From assembly GCF_051488665.1 (NCBI RefSeq), contig NZ_JBPSEG010000002.1, positions 62,001 through 126,000 of the forward strand: DNA of 64,000 nt, given 5' to 3'. A model generated the notes under the pieces. The model worked only from the letters and a program-made list of their open reading frames with translations, was not told where the DNA came from and did not search any database. The first letter of the stretch is position 1; every line of letters starts with the position of its first letter. This document shows positions 18,497-28,341 of the stretch, piece after piece. Position numbers and translations under genes: made by a program. This stretch comes from Melioribacter sp051488665 (lineage in GTDB: Bacteria; Bacteroidota; Ignavibacteria; Ignavibacteriales; Melioribacteraceae).

Positions 18497-19339
18497 TCAA
18501 TAGACGAGATTATACTTAATCCACGTTCCCAGAGAGAGGGCGATTTTTTCCGTGGAAGAAACTTTTATATTGTTATTAAAAACATCGTAATTAGCTTTCC
18601 GGATTTTCTTCAACAGTCTTTCGTAAATATGCTGCATTGCGCGCGCGGGAAACATTTTAGGCTTATCTTCGAAGTCTAAAGAATTGTCGGCTTTATCAAA
18701 ATAAAATTCCGCCCTTTTACTTTCAAAATCCATCAATTGAATAAACTTGTCGTTGTATTTTTTGGTTCTCAGATCTTCGATCGAATAATCAAATTTATCG
18801 AGGTCGTACTTGGGCAAATAGATTCTGTCGTTTTCGATGTCTTTGCCTACATCCCGAATAATATTGGTTAATTGCAATGCGATACCGAGATTTACGGCAT
18901 AATCTTTTGCTGAGCTGTTTTTGTAACCGAATATTTCAATGCACATCAATCCGACTGTGGAAGCCACTCGGTAGCAATACTGAACGAGATCGTCAAAGCT
19001 GAGGTAGCTCTTCTTCTGCAGATCCATTTCCATCCCTTCTATTAATTCGAAGAAGGGTTCTATCGGGATGTTGAATCGAGTAATAATCTGGTTGAGTTTG
19101 TTGAGCAGAGGATAATCGGAACGACCTCTCAAACCTTTTTCGAATTCGATTCGCCATTTTCTTAATTTCTCATATTTAATTTCATCTGGCTCCGAAGTTT
19201 CGTCAACGATGTCGTCCGTAGTTCTGCAAAAAGCATAAACGGCGTTCATGGCTTCCCGCTTTTCGGGTTCGAGCAGCGAGAACGCATAGTAAAAACTGCT
19301 TTTGCTGTTTTGCGCTATTTCTTTGGCTTCGTCTTTCAT
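18497..19339 (-). CDS. hpnD: Presqualene diphosphate synthase (squalene/phytoene synthase family)
   Basis: Head-to-head prenyl synthase predicted to join two farnesyl diphosphates to presqualene diphosphate. Both Asp-rich motifs are present: CRTTDDIVDE near residue 43 and TNIIRDVGKDIENDRIYLP near 160, with YCYRVASTVGLMCIEIFGY between them. 280 residues, normal. Its ATG overlaps the hpnC stop (ATGA). The hpnD versus hpnC choice rests on gene order and on motif form. A phytoene synthase function is the main alternative and cannot be excluded from sequence reading. Confidence 0.85.
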   Translation of the reverse strand: MKDEAKEIAQNSKSSFYYAFSLLEPEKREAMNAVYAFCRTTDDIVDETSEPDEIKYEKLRKWRIEFEKGLRGRSDYPLLNKLNQIITRFNIPIEPFFELIEGMEMDLQKKSYLSFDDLVQYCYRVASTVGLMCIEIFGYKNSSAKDYAVNLGIALQLTNIIRDVGKDIENDRIYLPKYDLDKFDYSIEDLRTKKYNDKFIQLMDFESKRAEFYFDKADNSLDFEDKPKMFPARAMQHIYERLLKKIRKANYDVFNNNIKVSSTEKIALSLGTWIKYNLVY

Positions 19340-20211
19340 TTGAACATAGCTTTAAAAAATAACTTAACAAAATCGTTTATCTTCAGCGTTGGTCTGTATT
19401 CGAGTGTATTGTAATTGTTACGTTCAATATAATCCAAAATTTTATTACCGCCAAGTATCGTAAGTTTTAACTGACAAATCAATCCTCCGGCGGCATTGGG
19501 ATGATTCATTAGAGCGGGAATAATTTTTTCGCCTCGCTCGTAAAATTTTCTGTTTCTGTCTACCTGCAATTTAATCAGTTTTCTGAATCTTGCTTTTTCT
19601 TCGTCGTTGAAGATAAGCAATTTATCGTCGTCAAGTTGATATTCCTTCATTTCATCGAGAGGAATATAGAGTCTGTCTTTCAGGAAGTCAATCGATATAT
19701 CCTGGTAGAAGTTTGTCAACTGCAGAGCCGTACAAACCGAATCGGAGTAATCGAATATTTTATCAACGCGAATATCGAACAATTCAAGGATTATTCTACC
19801 CACCGGATTTGCCGAATTACGGCAATATTCCAGAACATTATCAAAAGTCTCGAATCGGTTTACGGTTATATCCGATTCAAAAGCCTTGAGCAAATTAAAA
19901 AAATTCTCTTCGGTCAGATTAAAATTTTTAATTGTTGAGTCGAGAGCCGCCCAGAAATTATCGTAATAGTTTCCATTGAGAGCGTTCGACAGTTTGAGAC
20001 GGTACAAACTCAGATTCTCGAGACGTTCTTTTATCTCCGCATCGCCTTCGTCGGCAATATCGTCTGCAATTCGCGCAAATTTATAAACTATGGCAACATG
20101 TTTGCGTAGTCTTGCAGGTAAAAATAACGATGCTACGGGAAAATTTTCGTAGTGTTTGCGTGCGAATTCGAGCGCGTTATTATACTCGTTATCGATAACT
20201 TTATTAATCAC
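19336..20211 (-). CDS. hpnC: Hydroxysqualene synthase (squalene/phytoene synthase family)
   Basis: Second synthase paralog of the trio, predicted to convert presqualene diphosphate to hydroxysqualene. Asp-rich motifs are KFARIADDIADEGDAEIK near residue 47 and TNFYQDISIDFLKDRLYIP near 167, with YCRNSANPVGRIILELF before the second. It also has the NYNTLEYRPTL C-terminal stretch typical of HpnC-like proteins. 291 residues. It is first in the hpnC-hpnD-hpnE operon, whose two internal junctions overlap or nearly so, and lies just downstream of tRNA-Leu. Confidence 0.85.
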   Translation of the reverse strand: MINKVIDNEYNNALEFARKHYENFPVASLFLPARLRKHVAIVYKFARIADDIADEGDAEIKERLENLSLYRLKLSNALNGNYYDNFWAALDSTIKNFNLTEENFFNLLKAFESDITVNRFETFDNVLEYCRNSANPVGRIILELFDIRVDKIFDYSDSVCTALQLTNFYQDISIDFLKDRLYIPLDEMKEYQLDDDKLLIFNDEEKARFRKLIKLQVDRNRKFYERGEKIIPALMNHPNAAGGLICQLKLTILGGNKILDYIERNNYNTLEYRPTLKINDFVKLFFKAMFK

Positions 20212-20288
20212 ACTGAAACTAAATTATGATGAATTAAGATAGTGAATTCCCGCGGAATAATAAATAAAAATGGGAGTAATTAAAGAAT

Positions 20289-20375
20289 TGGTGCCCGGAA
20301 CAGGACTCGAACCTGCACTGGCGTAAGCCAACTAGCTCCTGAAGCTAGCGTGTCTACCAATTCCACCATCCGGGC
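20289..20375 (-). tRNA. tRNA-Leu (anticodon CAG)
   Basis: Complete cloverleaf on the minus strand: acceptor GCCCGGA pairs with TCCGGGC, anticodon arm CTAGC-TTCAGGA-GCTAG gives CAG, a long class II variable arm follows, and the T arm reads GCAGG-TTCGAGT-CCTGT. The 3' CCA is encoded. It lies 29 bases after the PBP1A stop and 77 bases before hpnC. No clear terminator follows it. Confidence 0.97.
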
Positions 20376-20404
20376 AAAAATCACGGCTCTAAATCTAAAA
20401 AATT

Positions 20405-22681
20405 TTATCGAAAAATAGAAACGGAATCTTGAGTTTCCGCAGTATCTTTTATTGCATATTTGGTCGGCAATTTAACGTAATTGTCGCGCATAGCGTCGTA
20501 TGTATCAGGAATATCCCGCACATTCGAAATGTCCGTATAAATACCGTTACGGCAGTCTCTTGAATAAAGCTTAGGATTGCCGAGTTCGAAAATCGATTCC
20601 CTGCAATAATTGACCGTTACAATGTTACCGTTAGCCGGCATCTGGAAATCTTCAAGCGGCAGATCGAGTTGCTGGTAAACGTCGTGCATAAACAGCGCCC
20701 AGACCGGCAGAGCCGCTCTCGCGCCCTGTCCGTAATCGCCGGTAAACGAGACTTGCTGATCGTCAAACCCGACCCAAACGCCCGCGGCGAGTTGTGGCGT
20801 AAAGCCGATAAACCATGCGTCCGCAAAATCCTGAGTTGTGCCTGTCTTACCTGCGGCGGGTCTCTGAAAATTAAACCGATATCTGATAGAAACGCCGGTT
20901 CCTTCGTCTACAGCAGTGCGCATCATATCCGTAACCAGGTAAGCCGTCTCTTCCGGTATAGCTTCTCTGGCTTCCGAAGTAAATTTATCGACAAGAATAC
21001 CGTCTTTGTCTTCTATCTTCAAAATCGAAATCGGTTCGTTATAAATTCCCCGGTTAGCTAAAGTTGCAAACGCAGACGTCATTTCCAAAGGCGATACGAG
21101 AGAAGTTCCAAGGGCAATAGACGGATATAAATCGAGTTTACTCTTAATGCCCATCTTCTCGGCAAACAAACCTATTTTCCAGAGAGGAGCATAATCTTCG
21201 ATTATCAATCGGGCGGCGACAATATTGATTGAATGAGCCAAGCCCGTTCGGAGCGTCGTAAATCCTCCCGTCGACAAATCAAAATTCTGAGGACTCCAGC
21301 CGTTATAATCGAATGGCTGATTCAAAATCGGATACGCGGGATAAAGACCGTTGTCGATAGCTACCGAGTAGACTATCGGTTTGAAAGCCGAGCCGGGCTG
21401 TCTTTTAATTTGCGTTACGTGATTCAACCCGTAGAGGAACCGCTGATTGCGCCCTCCCACCATAGCCTTTATTTCGCCCGTTTTAACGTCGAGAACTACA
21501 AAACCGACTTCAATACGGGTGGCGGCTTTCTTAACCGAATCTACAAATTCCCTGTCGTATTTGAATCTGTTATAAACTTCTTTTCTTGCTTCCGCATCCT
21601 GTGCGGTTTTATATTCAATTCTGTTTCTGATAGCCTTGTCAATCAATTCATTTAAGTCGCCTTTATATTCACTCCATTTCCAGCTTCTGTCGAACTGTTT
21701 TTGAAAATCGTTCAGATGAAGTTCTACCGCTTTATTTGCTATTTCCTGCATTCTGCTGTCCAGAGAAGTATAAATATTCAAGCCGTCGCGATACAAATCA
21801 TAACCGTATTTGGCGGCAATCTTTTCCATTTGTCTGCGTATATGTTCCAGAAAGTGGGGTGCAATTGTGCTTCGGATGCCGTTTTTAATTTTTTCATATG
21901 ATAATTTTATCGGCATTAATTTATACTTATCGTACTCTTCTTCGCTCAGATATCCCGTTTCCACCATATTTTTCATTACCAGATTACGGCGTTGAAGCGC
22001 TCTTTCGTAACGATTATAAGGATCGTAATAAACCCACGATTTCAGAATTGCCACAAGAACGGCGGATTCGGGAACAGTGAGTTCCTGAACGCTTTTGTCG
22101 AAATAAACTTTAGAAGCCATTCCGATTCCATAAGCTCCGTGACCGAACCACTGAACGTTGAGGTACATTTCGAGAATTTCGTCTTTAGTGTAATTTTTTT
22201 CAATCTGAACCGCCGTAATCCATTCTCTTATTTTTCTAATACCGGTATCGAAGAGAGTTTCGTTTTGAATTTTGAGGTCGTAAAGATTTTTCGCTAGCTG
22301 CTGAGTGATTGTGCTTGCTCCTTCTCTGCGTCCGAGAAAAATATTTTTAATCATTGCTTTAACAAACCTTTCGAGGTCGACGCCCCAATGTTCGTAGAAT
22401 TTTCTGTCCTCCGTTGCAATCAAGGCTTGGATTACATGCGGCGGAACGTCCTTAATACTTATTTCAATTCTGTTTTCCTTAAAAAATTGACCTATCAACA
22501 CGCCGTCGCTGCTGTATACGTTGCTCGCCAATTGCGGTCTTGGATTCTCTAGCTCTTCAAGCGACGGCAGTCCCTCTATGATATATTGTATAAAAAGCGC
22601 CGAAGCTGCAATCAGGAGAAGTCCGGTTAAAATCAGTGAATATCGTAAAACTTTTCTTTTTTTCTTAATAGCTTTTGCCAT
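20405..22681 (-). CDS. mrcA: Penicillin-binding protein 1A (bifunctional class A PBP)
   Basis: Polymerises and cross-links peptidoglycan. A cytoplasmic basic N-terminus and one membrane helix (about 14-33) precede the GT51 domain with EDRKFYEHWGVDLERFVKAM (catalytic Glu near residue 92) and GASTITQQLAKNLY. The transpeptidase domain has SxxK in RQPGSAFKPIVYS near 431, SxN in HSINIVAAR and KTG in AAGKTGTTQDFADAW near 611. 758 residues is typical. It starts 3 bases before the end of the convergently named LpxH-like gene on the same strand, so these wall and envelope genes are probably one operon. Confidence 0.96.
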   Translation of the reverse strand: MAKAIKKKRKVLRYSLILTGLLLIAASALFIQYIIEGLPSLEELENPRPQLASNVYSSDGVLIGQFFKENRIEISIKDVPPHVIQALIATEDRKFYEHWGVDLERFVKAMIKNIFLGRREGASTITQQLAKNLYDLKIQNETLFDTGIRKIREWITAVQIEKNYTKDEILEMYLNVQWFGHGAYGIGMASKVYFDKSVQELTVPESAVLVAILKSWVYYDPYNRYERALQRRNLVMKNMVETGYLSEEEYDKYKLMPIKLSYEKIKNGIRSTIAPHFLEHIRRQMEKIAAKYGYDLYRDGLNIYTSLDSRMQEIANKAVELHLNDFQKQFDRSWKWSEYKGDLNELIDKAIRNRIEYKTAQDAEARKEVYNRFKYDREFVDSVKKAATRIEVGFVVLDVKTGEIKAMVGGRNQRFLYGLNHVTQIKRQPGSAFKPIVYSVAIDNGLYPAYPILNQPFDYNGWSPQNFDLSTGGFTTLRTGLAHSINIVAARLIIEDYAPLWKIGLFAEKMGIKSKLDLYPSIALGTSLVSPLEMTSAFATLANRGIYNEPISILKIEDKDGILVDKFTSEAREAIPEETAYLVTDMMRTAVDEGTGVSIRYRFNFQRPAAGKTGTTQDFADAWFIGFTPQLAAGVWVGFDDQQVSFTGDYGQGARAALPVWALFMHDVYQQLDLPLEDFQMPANGNIVTVNYCRESIFELGNPKLYSRDCRNGIYTDISNVRDIPDTYDAMRDNYVKLPTKYAIKDTAETQDSVSIFR

Positions 22682-22684
22682 ACC

Positions 22685-23410
22685 TTACCAATTGATTATT
22701 TGAAATGAATCGGTGAATTTGCCGTAACAAGGCTCGTCGAGCCATGACCCCAGATTAATATATTTCCCGTTATTGTATTCATACTCGGAACGAATATGCG
22801 TATGTCCGAATACCACATAATCATAACCTTCGTCAATTTTTTGTTTCGCTGTCTCGATAAGTCCGTCTTTTTTGCCATAGTCTTTTCGCGATGTGTACGA
22901 GCGGCTTGTTTTACTGGTTCCGCTGGCAAGCTTAATTCCGAGATCGGGATGAATAGTTGAATAGAGCCTTTGTAAAACTTTATTTCTCAGAACCCATTTA
23001 AGAATTCTGTATCCGGAATCGTTCGGCACAAGTCCGTCCCCGTGTCCTATAAAAAAATTTTTACCGTTCAACGTAAAAGACGCGGGGTTCTCGTACAATA
23101 CCGCTCCTATTTCGTCTCGGAAAAAATTTCGGTGCAGGAAGTCGTGGTTCCCTATAAAATAATGAATCTTTTTACCCGACTCGGAAAATTCAATCAACGC
23201 CGCCAAGGTTTTATAATATCCTTTTTGTATAACGCGCTTATATTCGAACCAATAGTCGAATAAGTCGCCCAGTATAAAAAGTTCGTCGCAGTTTTCAGCC
23301 GCGAAATTAATCAGCTTGACTAATTTTGCTTCCTTTTCTTTTTCTTCGTCTTTTAAGCCGAGCCCGAGATGTACGTCCGATATAAAAAAATAGGTGGAAT
23401 AATTATTCAT
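22685..23410 (-). CDS. UDP-2,3-diacylglucosamine hydrolase-like metallophosphoesterase
   Basis: Calcineurin-like phosphoesterase fold with all metal motifs: FISDVHLGLGL, LFILGDLFDYWFEYKR, YFIGNHDFL, IGHGDG and FGHTHIRSEY. The FDYWFEYK and NHDF context matches the LpxH-like enzymes that cleave UDP-2,3-diacylglucosamine to lipid X in lipid A synthesis, a role expected in a Gram-negative. 241 residues. It sits between the M1 aminopeptidase gene (8-base overlap) and PBP1A (3-base gap). Without the adjacent lpx genes, the substrate stays an inference. Confidence 0.82.
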   Translation of the reverse strand: MNNYSTYFFISDVHLGLGLKDEEKEKEAKLVKLINFAAENCDELFILGDLFDYWFEYKRVIQKGYYKTLAALIEFSESGKKIHYFIGNHDFLHRNFFRDEIGAVLYENPASFTLNGKNFFIGHGDGLVPNDSGYRILKWVLRNKVLQRLYSTIHPDLGIKLASGTSKTSRSYTSRKDYGKKDGLIETAKQKIDEGYDYVVFGHTHIRSEYEYNNGKYINLGSWLDEPCYGKFTDSFQIINW

Positions 23411-25082
23411 CTTCTTTTTCTACCGTAAACTTTGCAAGTAATTTTGATTCCGGGTCCATAACTATTTCAACGGGTTCGAAACCGGTTATGATTTCAAAAG
23501 ATTTATTTCTTTTGTCAATATAGAGTTTTTCACGCTTAGTCTCAGATTCTTTTTTTCCCGACAATATGATATCCAGCTGAAATATATAATTTTCGTATCC
23601 GCTTTGTAACTGCTCAACGTTAATTTTGTTCCTGTACTTGTTTCCTTCTTTGCTGACGCTCCATTTAGCTTCCAATTCGATTATTCCCGTGCCTTCGTAA
23701 ATCCACTGATTAAAAAAGTAATCGAGGTTCACTCCGGATGTGGCTTCACATATCTCCTGAAAATCCCTCGTGGATGCGTTTTTATATTTATATTTATTCA
23801 AATAATTCCGCAGCGACGCAAAGAAGAGACTGTCGCCGATTTCATTTCTCAACATATGTAGCGCCCATGCTCCTTTATCGTAAATCGTTCTGCTGAAGAG
23901 TCTGATGCCCGGATTATAGAGAGGCGTGTCCGAAAAATTACTAATTTTCGGTTTCATAGTTGAAATCAGAGCGGATTTGCCCGCTTTCGCTTCCCAGTAG
24001 AGAGCCTCCGAATAAGTTGCAAAACCTTCATTCAGCCAGATGTCTTTCCAAGTGGCAGGACTGACGGCATTCCCCCACCAATGATGAGCCAGTTCATGAA
24101 CAAGCATATCCTGAAAAAATTTTCTGCCCGTAATAAAATCCGAACCCACGCCGGTTAAAGTTTGATGTTCCATTGCGCCGTATTTCCATAAGAATTCGGC
24201 AACGGCGTACTTCTCTCTGGTAAATGGGTATGCTCCGAATAAATTCTCGAAAATATTCAAGTAAGCCGGATGATCCTCAAAATCCTTTAATGCCTGCTGA
24301 AATTTGTCAGGTAGCGCATAATACTGCAGGCTGAGCGTATCACCGCCCGTAGAAACATAATTAGTATAATAAGATTGATACTCGCCTGAATAAATTGCAA
24401 TCAAGTAGGTAGAGATCGGATAAAAAGTTTTCCAGTGATAAATTTTTCTGTTTCCCTTTTCTTGAATTCCGGCAAGCTTACCGTTTGATAGGGAAACATA
24501 ATCAGAGTCATTTTCAATATAGATATCGACTAGCGCTTTATCGTCCGGGCGGTCGTTACAAGGGAACCAGGTTGATGCGAATGTCGGTTCGTTCATCGTA
24601 TAAACGAAATACGAATCTTCCAGATTTTCGAAATTAAACGACCCGAAACCTTTCTTAAGCGGCGTCCCCGAGTAACGAACTTCGAGCAGAGACGTATCGG
24701 GCAATGACTTCGCCGGTTCGATAATAATTTTGTCGTCGTCTCTTTTGTATCCGGTCTCCTTCCCGTTGAGTTTTAGATTATCAATCCGCATGTTGTCATA
24801 AAAATCGAATTCAATTTCATTTGCAGATTTCGATTTCGGAACGAAGAAAATTTCCGTTTCTCCGTTGATTAATTTATTCTTCGGGTGCAAGCTTACTTTT
24901 ATATTGTAACGGATAACGTCGATATCCGAATCGGATTCAACCTCCAGTTCGTCTTGAGAAAATAGCATCGATTTGTAGAAACCGTAAGCCATCGGCGCGT
25001 CGGGAGAAAAGACAAAAGCACCGACCAACAGCGTAAGCGCAATGATTGTAAGTATGATTAACGGAACCAGAAACTTTTTCAT
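23403..25082 (-). CDS. M1 family metallo-aminopeptidase, membrane-anchored or exported
   Basis: Zinc aminopeptidase. The signature HELAHHWWGNAVSPATWKDI followed by WLNEGF gives HExxH plus the third ligand Glu 18 residues on (near residue 325), and the exopeptidase motif GAMEH is just upstream. An N-terminal hydrophobic segment (about 4-24) makes it periplasmic or membrane-anchored. The frame opens 19 codons further upstream, but the MKKFLVPLI start at 25082 gives a clean export signal and 559 residues. The C-terminal ERAP1-like helical domain is absent; the short form is common in Bacteroidota. Divergent from glgC. Confidence 0.88.
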   Translation of the reverse strand: MKKFLVPLIILTIIALTLLVGAFVFSPDAPMAYGFYKSMLFSQDELEVESDSDIDVIRYNIKVSLHPKNKLINGETEIFFVPKSKSANEIEFDFYDNMRIDNLKLNGKETGYKRDDDKIIIEPAKSLPDTSLLEVRYSGTPLKKGFGSFNFENLEDSYFVYTMNEPTFASTWFPCNDRPDDKALVDIYIENDSDYVSLSNGKLAGIQEKGNRKIYHWKTFYPISTYLIAIYSGEYQSYYTNYVSTGGDTLSLQYYALPDKFQQALKDFEDHPAYLNIFENLFGAYPFTREKYAVAEFLWKYGAMEHQTLTGVGSDFITGRKFFQDMLVHELAHHWWGNAVSPATWKDIWLNEGFATYSEALYWEAKAGKSALISTMKPKISNFSDTPLYNPGIRLFSRTIYDKGAWALHMLRNEIGDSLFFASLRNYLNKYKYKNASTRDFQEICEATSGVNLDYFFNQWIYEGTGIIELEAKWSVSKEGNKYRNKINVEQLQSGYENYIFQLDIILSGKKESETKREKLYIDKRNKSFEIITGFEPVEIVMDPESKLLAKFTVEKEDE

Positions 25083-25185
25083 TATGGAGAAAAAATAAGT
25101 TAATATTAACACAAAATTAATTAATTCTGACGTTGCCAATCAATTATTAATTGAATATATTTTAATGCAAATTGTCGAGGAAGCT

Positions 25186-26421
25186 ATGGCATACACCGGC
25201 TCTGAAATATTAAGAAAAACCTTAACCATGATTCTTGCGGGCGGTCAGGGAGAAAGATTATTCCCGTTAACAAAAGACCGCACAAAACCTTCGGTTTCCT
25301 TCGGGGGGAAATACAGAATCATCGACTTTACATTATCGAATTGCCTTAATTCGGGATTCAGAAAAATTTATGTCCTCACTCAGTATAAATCCGACTCGCT
25401 GAACCGGCATTTATACGAAGCCTGGAACATCTTCAATCCCGAACTGGGCGAATTTATCTATTCGATACCGCCACAGTTCAAAACCAGCAGCGACTGGTAT
25501 CTCGGAACTGCGAATGCAATTTACCAGAACTTCAACTTGATTGAAGATCATCAATACGACTGGGTATTGATACTTTCGGGCGACCATATTTACAAAATGG
25601 ATTACCTGAAAATGATTCAATACCATATCGAAAAGAAAGCCGATTTAACTTTATCGGCAATTAACATACCCAAAGATCAGGCAAGCAGGTTCGGCGTTAT
25701 ACAGATTTCCGAAGATTACACAATTCAATCGTTTATCGAAAAGCCAAAGGATCCGCCTGCAATACCGAATATCCCGGATCAAAGTTTTGTGAATATGGGT
25801 ATTTATGTTTTCAGCGTGAAGGCTTTGAAAGAAGCCATGTACAAAATGGAAGAAGAAAAGGTTCCGAGCCTCGATTTCGGAAAACACGTTATTCCTTATA
25901 TGTTAAAGAATAATTACAACTTGAAAGCTTACCGTTTTATAGACGAAAACAAAAAACCGGAACCGTATTGGGTCGACGTAGGAACAATCGAAAGCTACTA
26001 CGCAGCGAGTATGGATTTAATAAGCGTCAATCCCCATTTTAATCTTTACGACACGCACTGGCCGTTAAGAACCGAGCAAAGACAGTTCCCCCCTGCCAAA
26101 ACGGTATCGCACGAAGGCGAACGCGTTGGACGCGCAATCAATTCCTTAATTACAGACGGCACTATTATCTCCGGCGGTCTGGTTGAAAGGTCGATACTCG
26201 GCTTTAATGTAAGGGTCAACAGTTATACTTACATAACAGATTCAATAATAATGGACAATTGCAATATCGGAAGATATTCGAGAATACGACGAGCTATTAT
26301 CGATAAAAACGTACACGTTCCGGAAGGCACCGAAATCGGATTCGACCCCGAAGAAGACAAAAAGCGCTTCAAAGTGTCCGAAACGGGCATAGTTATCATA
26401 CCAAAGAATTACAAATTCTGA
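25186..26421 (+). CDS. glgC: Glucose-1-phosphate adenylyltransferase
   Basis: Makes ADP-glucose for glycogen. The nucleotidyltransferase domain opens with MILAGGQGERLFPLTKDRTK and KYRIIDFTLSNCLNSG; the metal Asp is in LSGDHIYKMDY, sugar contacts are in FIEKP, and a C-terminal left-handed beta-helix (INSLITDGTIISGGLVERSI) carries regulation in known enzymes. A GAGGAA ribosome-binding site inside the longer frame (ATG at 25165) favours the ATG at 25186, giving 411 residues. No other glycogen genes are next to it. It is followed by a terminator-like hairpin. Confidence 0.93.
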   Translation: MAYTGSEILRKTLTMILAGGQGERLFPLTKDRTKPSVSFGGKYRIIDFTLSNCLNSGFRKIYVLTQYKSDSLNRHLYEAWNIFNPELGEFIYSIPPQFKTSSDWYLGTANAIYQNFNLIEDHQYDWVLILSGDHIYKMDYLKMIQYHIEKKADLTLSAINIPKDQASRFGVIQISEDYTIQSFIEKPKDPPAIPNIPDQSFVNMGIYVFSVKALKEAMYKMEEEKVPSLDFGKHVIPYMLKNNYNLKAYRFIDENKKPEPYWVDVGTIESYYAASMDLISVNPHFNLYDTHWPLRTEQRQFPPAKTVSHEGERVGRAINSLITDGTIISGGLVERSILGFNVRVNSYTYITDSIIMDNCNIGRYSRIRRAIIDKNVHVPEGTEIGFDPEEDKKRFKVSETGIVIIPKNYKF

Positions 26422-26426
26422 GTAAT

Positions 26427-26455
26427 AAGGCAGGGAATCATCAATTCCTTGCCTT
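26427..26455 (+). terminator. Hairpin after glgC, probable terminator
   Basis: A 12-base arm AAGGCAGGGAAT pairs with ATTCCTTGCCTT with one mismatch around a 5-base loop, just after the glgC stop. The downstream T-richness is modest (GTTATCCTTT), so termination may be partial and uvrC may receive read-through. Confidence 0.6.
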
Positions 26456-26484
26456 GTTATCCTTTATAGTTTATTTTTCGCCTT

Positions 26485-28329
26485 ATGAATGAAACCCTAC
26501 AAAATAAACTCGATAATCTGCCCAATTTGCCGGGTATTTATCAATTTCTGGATAAAAACGGTAAAGTTATCTACGTTGGCAAAGCGAAGAATCTTCGAAA
26601 CAGAGTCAGGAGTTATTTCCATAATAATATCGATTCTCCCAAAACGGCGGCTCTGGTTTCCAAAATCGCAGATATTGAATTAATAATTACTGATAACGAA
26701 ATAGAAGCCCTTGTACTCGAGAACAATCTCATAAAACAGCTCAAACCGCGGTACAACGTTAATCTTAAAGACGACAAATCTTATCCGTATATCAAAATTT
26801 CGAACGAACCTTTTCCTCAGGTTTATCCGACTCGAAATGTAGTAAACGACGGTTCTAAGTATTTCGGACCGTATACGGATGTAAAGAGCATGAAGAAATC
26901 CCTCAGGCTGATAAATAAAATATTCAAGATTAGGAGCTGCAAATATCATATTACTCAGGAAACGATAGAGAAGAAAAAATATAAATTATGCCTCGATTAT
27001 CACATTAAAAAATGCGACGGACCGTGCGAAGGTCTGATATCCGAAGATGAATACGGACAACTCGTAAAGCAAGTCATAAAAGTTTTGAAAGGCAAAACAG
27101 ATGATTTGATAAGCGAACTGCAGCAGCAAATGCAACAGGCGGTACAAAAATTAGAATTCGAAAGAGCGGCGGAATTACGCGACCGTATCGAGCAATTACA
27201 GGTTTATTCTTCAAAGCAAAAAGTGGTAACAACGGAGAAAGAAGACCGCGATATCATTTCCGCCGCTTATGAAGGGAAAGACGTAGCCGCTACTGTATTG
27301 AACATCCGAGCGGGCAAATTAGTCGGTAAACGACAATTGACGCTGACAACTTCGGATAGTTTATCAACTACGGAAGATATTTACGATACGAGAGCGCTCT
27401 ATGCTTCGATAGTTAAATTTTATTATAACGACTACATTGAAATACCCAAAGAAATTATATTGGAAGAAGAACCCGACGACAGCGATACGCTTATAGAATG
27501 GCTCAGCGAGAAAGCCGGTTTCAAATGTCGTTTTATCGTGCCGAAAAAAATGAGCGAGGCTAAGTCGTTATTGATGATGTGCAAACAAAATTCGATACTA
27601 CACCTTAAAGAAATTCAGCTGCAAAAAATGAAAAAAGAAGGCAGCGTACCGTTTGTTATCGCGGCTCTGCAGAAAGAATTGAGACTAAAAAATCTACCGC
27701 GAAGAATCGAGTGTTTCGATAATTCCAATTTGCAGGGCAGCGACGCCGTCGCAAGTATGGTAGTGTTTGTCGACGGCAAACCGAAAAAAAGTTTATACAG
27801 AAAATTTATAATAAGAAGCGTTGTTGGCCCCGACGACTTTGCCAGTATGAAAGAAATAATCGAAAGAAGGTATTCGAAAATTTTGGACGGCAGCGAGCCG
27901 ATGCCCGACTTGATTGTGGTAGACGGAGGGAAAGGGCAATTGTCCAGCGCGATGGAAGCTCTTGAAAAGTTGGGCGCAAAAAATTATGATATTATCGGAC
28001 TGGCAAAAAGACTTGAAGAAATTTTCCTGCCCGGCGAAAAGGAACCGCATATAATCCCTAAAACCTCGCCTGTTTTGAAATTGCTTCAGCATATCAGAGA
28101 CGAAGCGCACAGGTTCGCCATAACGTATCATCGTCAACGCAGAACAAAGCGGACTATTACAACAGAGTTACTGAATATTAAAGGCGTCGGTAAAAAATTG
28201 GCGGAAAAACTCCTAAGCGCGATGTCGATCGAGGAGATAAAACAAGCTGATGTCGAAAAACTGGCGTCAATAGTAGGACAAGCAAAAGCAAAAATTATCC
28301 ACGATCATTATCATCCCGGAAGCATCTAG
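26485..28329 (+). CDS. uvrC: Excinuclease ABC subunit C
   Basis: Makes both incisions in nucleotide excision repair. The GIY-YIG domain is at residues about 12-90 (LPGIYQFLDKNGKVIYVGKA, LRNRVRSYF). The UVR motif that binds UvrB is near 205-240 (QAVQKLEFERAAELRDRIEQ). The RNase H-like domain has RIECFDNSNLQGSDAVASMV and DLIVVDGGKGQL. The C-terminal helix-hairpin-helix is NIKGVGKKLAEKLLSAMS. 614 residues. Convergent with the LacI gene, 12 bases away. Confidence 0.97.
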   Translation: MNETLQNKLDNLPNLPGIYQFLDKNGKVIYVGKAKNLRNRVRSYFHNNIDSPKTAALVSKIADIELIITDNEIEALVLENNLIKQLKPRYNVNLKDDKSYPYIKISNEPFPQVYPTRNVVNDGSKYFGPYTDVKSMKKSLRLINKIFKIRSCKYHITQETIEKKKYKLCLDYHIKKCDGPCEGLISEDEYGQLVKQVIKVLKGKTDDLISELQQQMQQAVQKLEFERAAELRDRIEQLQVYSSKQKVVTTEKEDRDIISAAYEGKDVAATVLNIRAGKLVGKRQLTLTTSDSLSTTEDIYDTRALYASIVKFYYNDYIEIPKEIILEEEPDDSDTLIEWLSEKAGFKCRFIVPKKMSEAKSLLMMCKQNSILHLKEIQLQKMKKEGSVPFVIAALQKELRLKNLPRRIECFDNSNLQGSDAVASMVVFVDGKPKKSLYRKFIIRSVVGPDDFASMKEIIERRYSKILDGSEPMPDLIVVDGGKGQLSSAMEALEKLGAKNYDIIGLAKRLEEIFLPGEKEPHIIPKTSPVLKLLQHIRDEAHRFAITYHRQRRTKRTITTELLNIKGVGKKLAEKLLSAMSIEEIKQADVEKLASIVGQAKAKIIHDHYHPGSI

Positions 28330-28341
28330 AAACAATAACGC

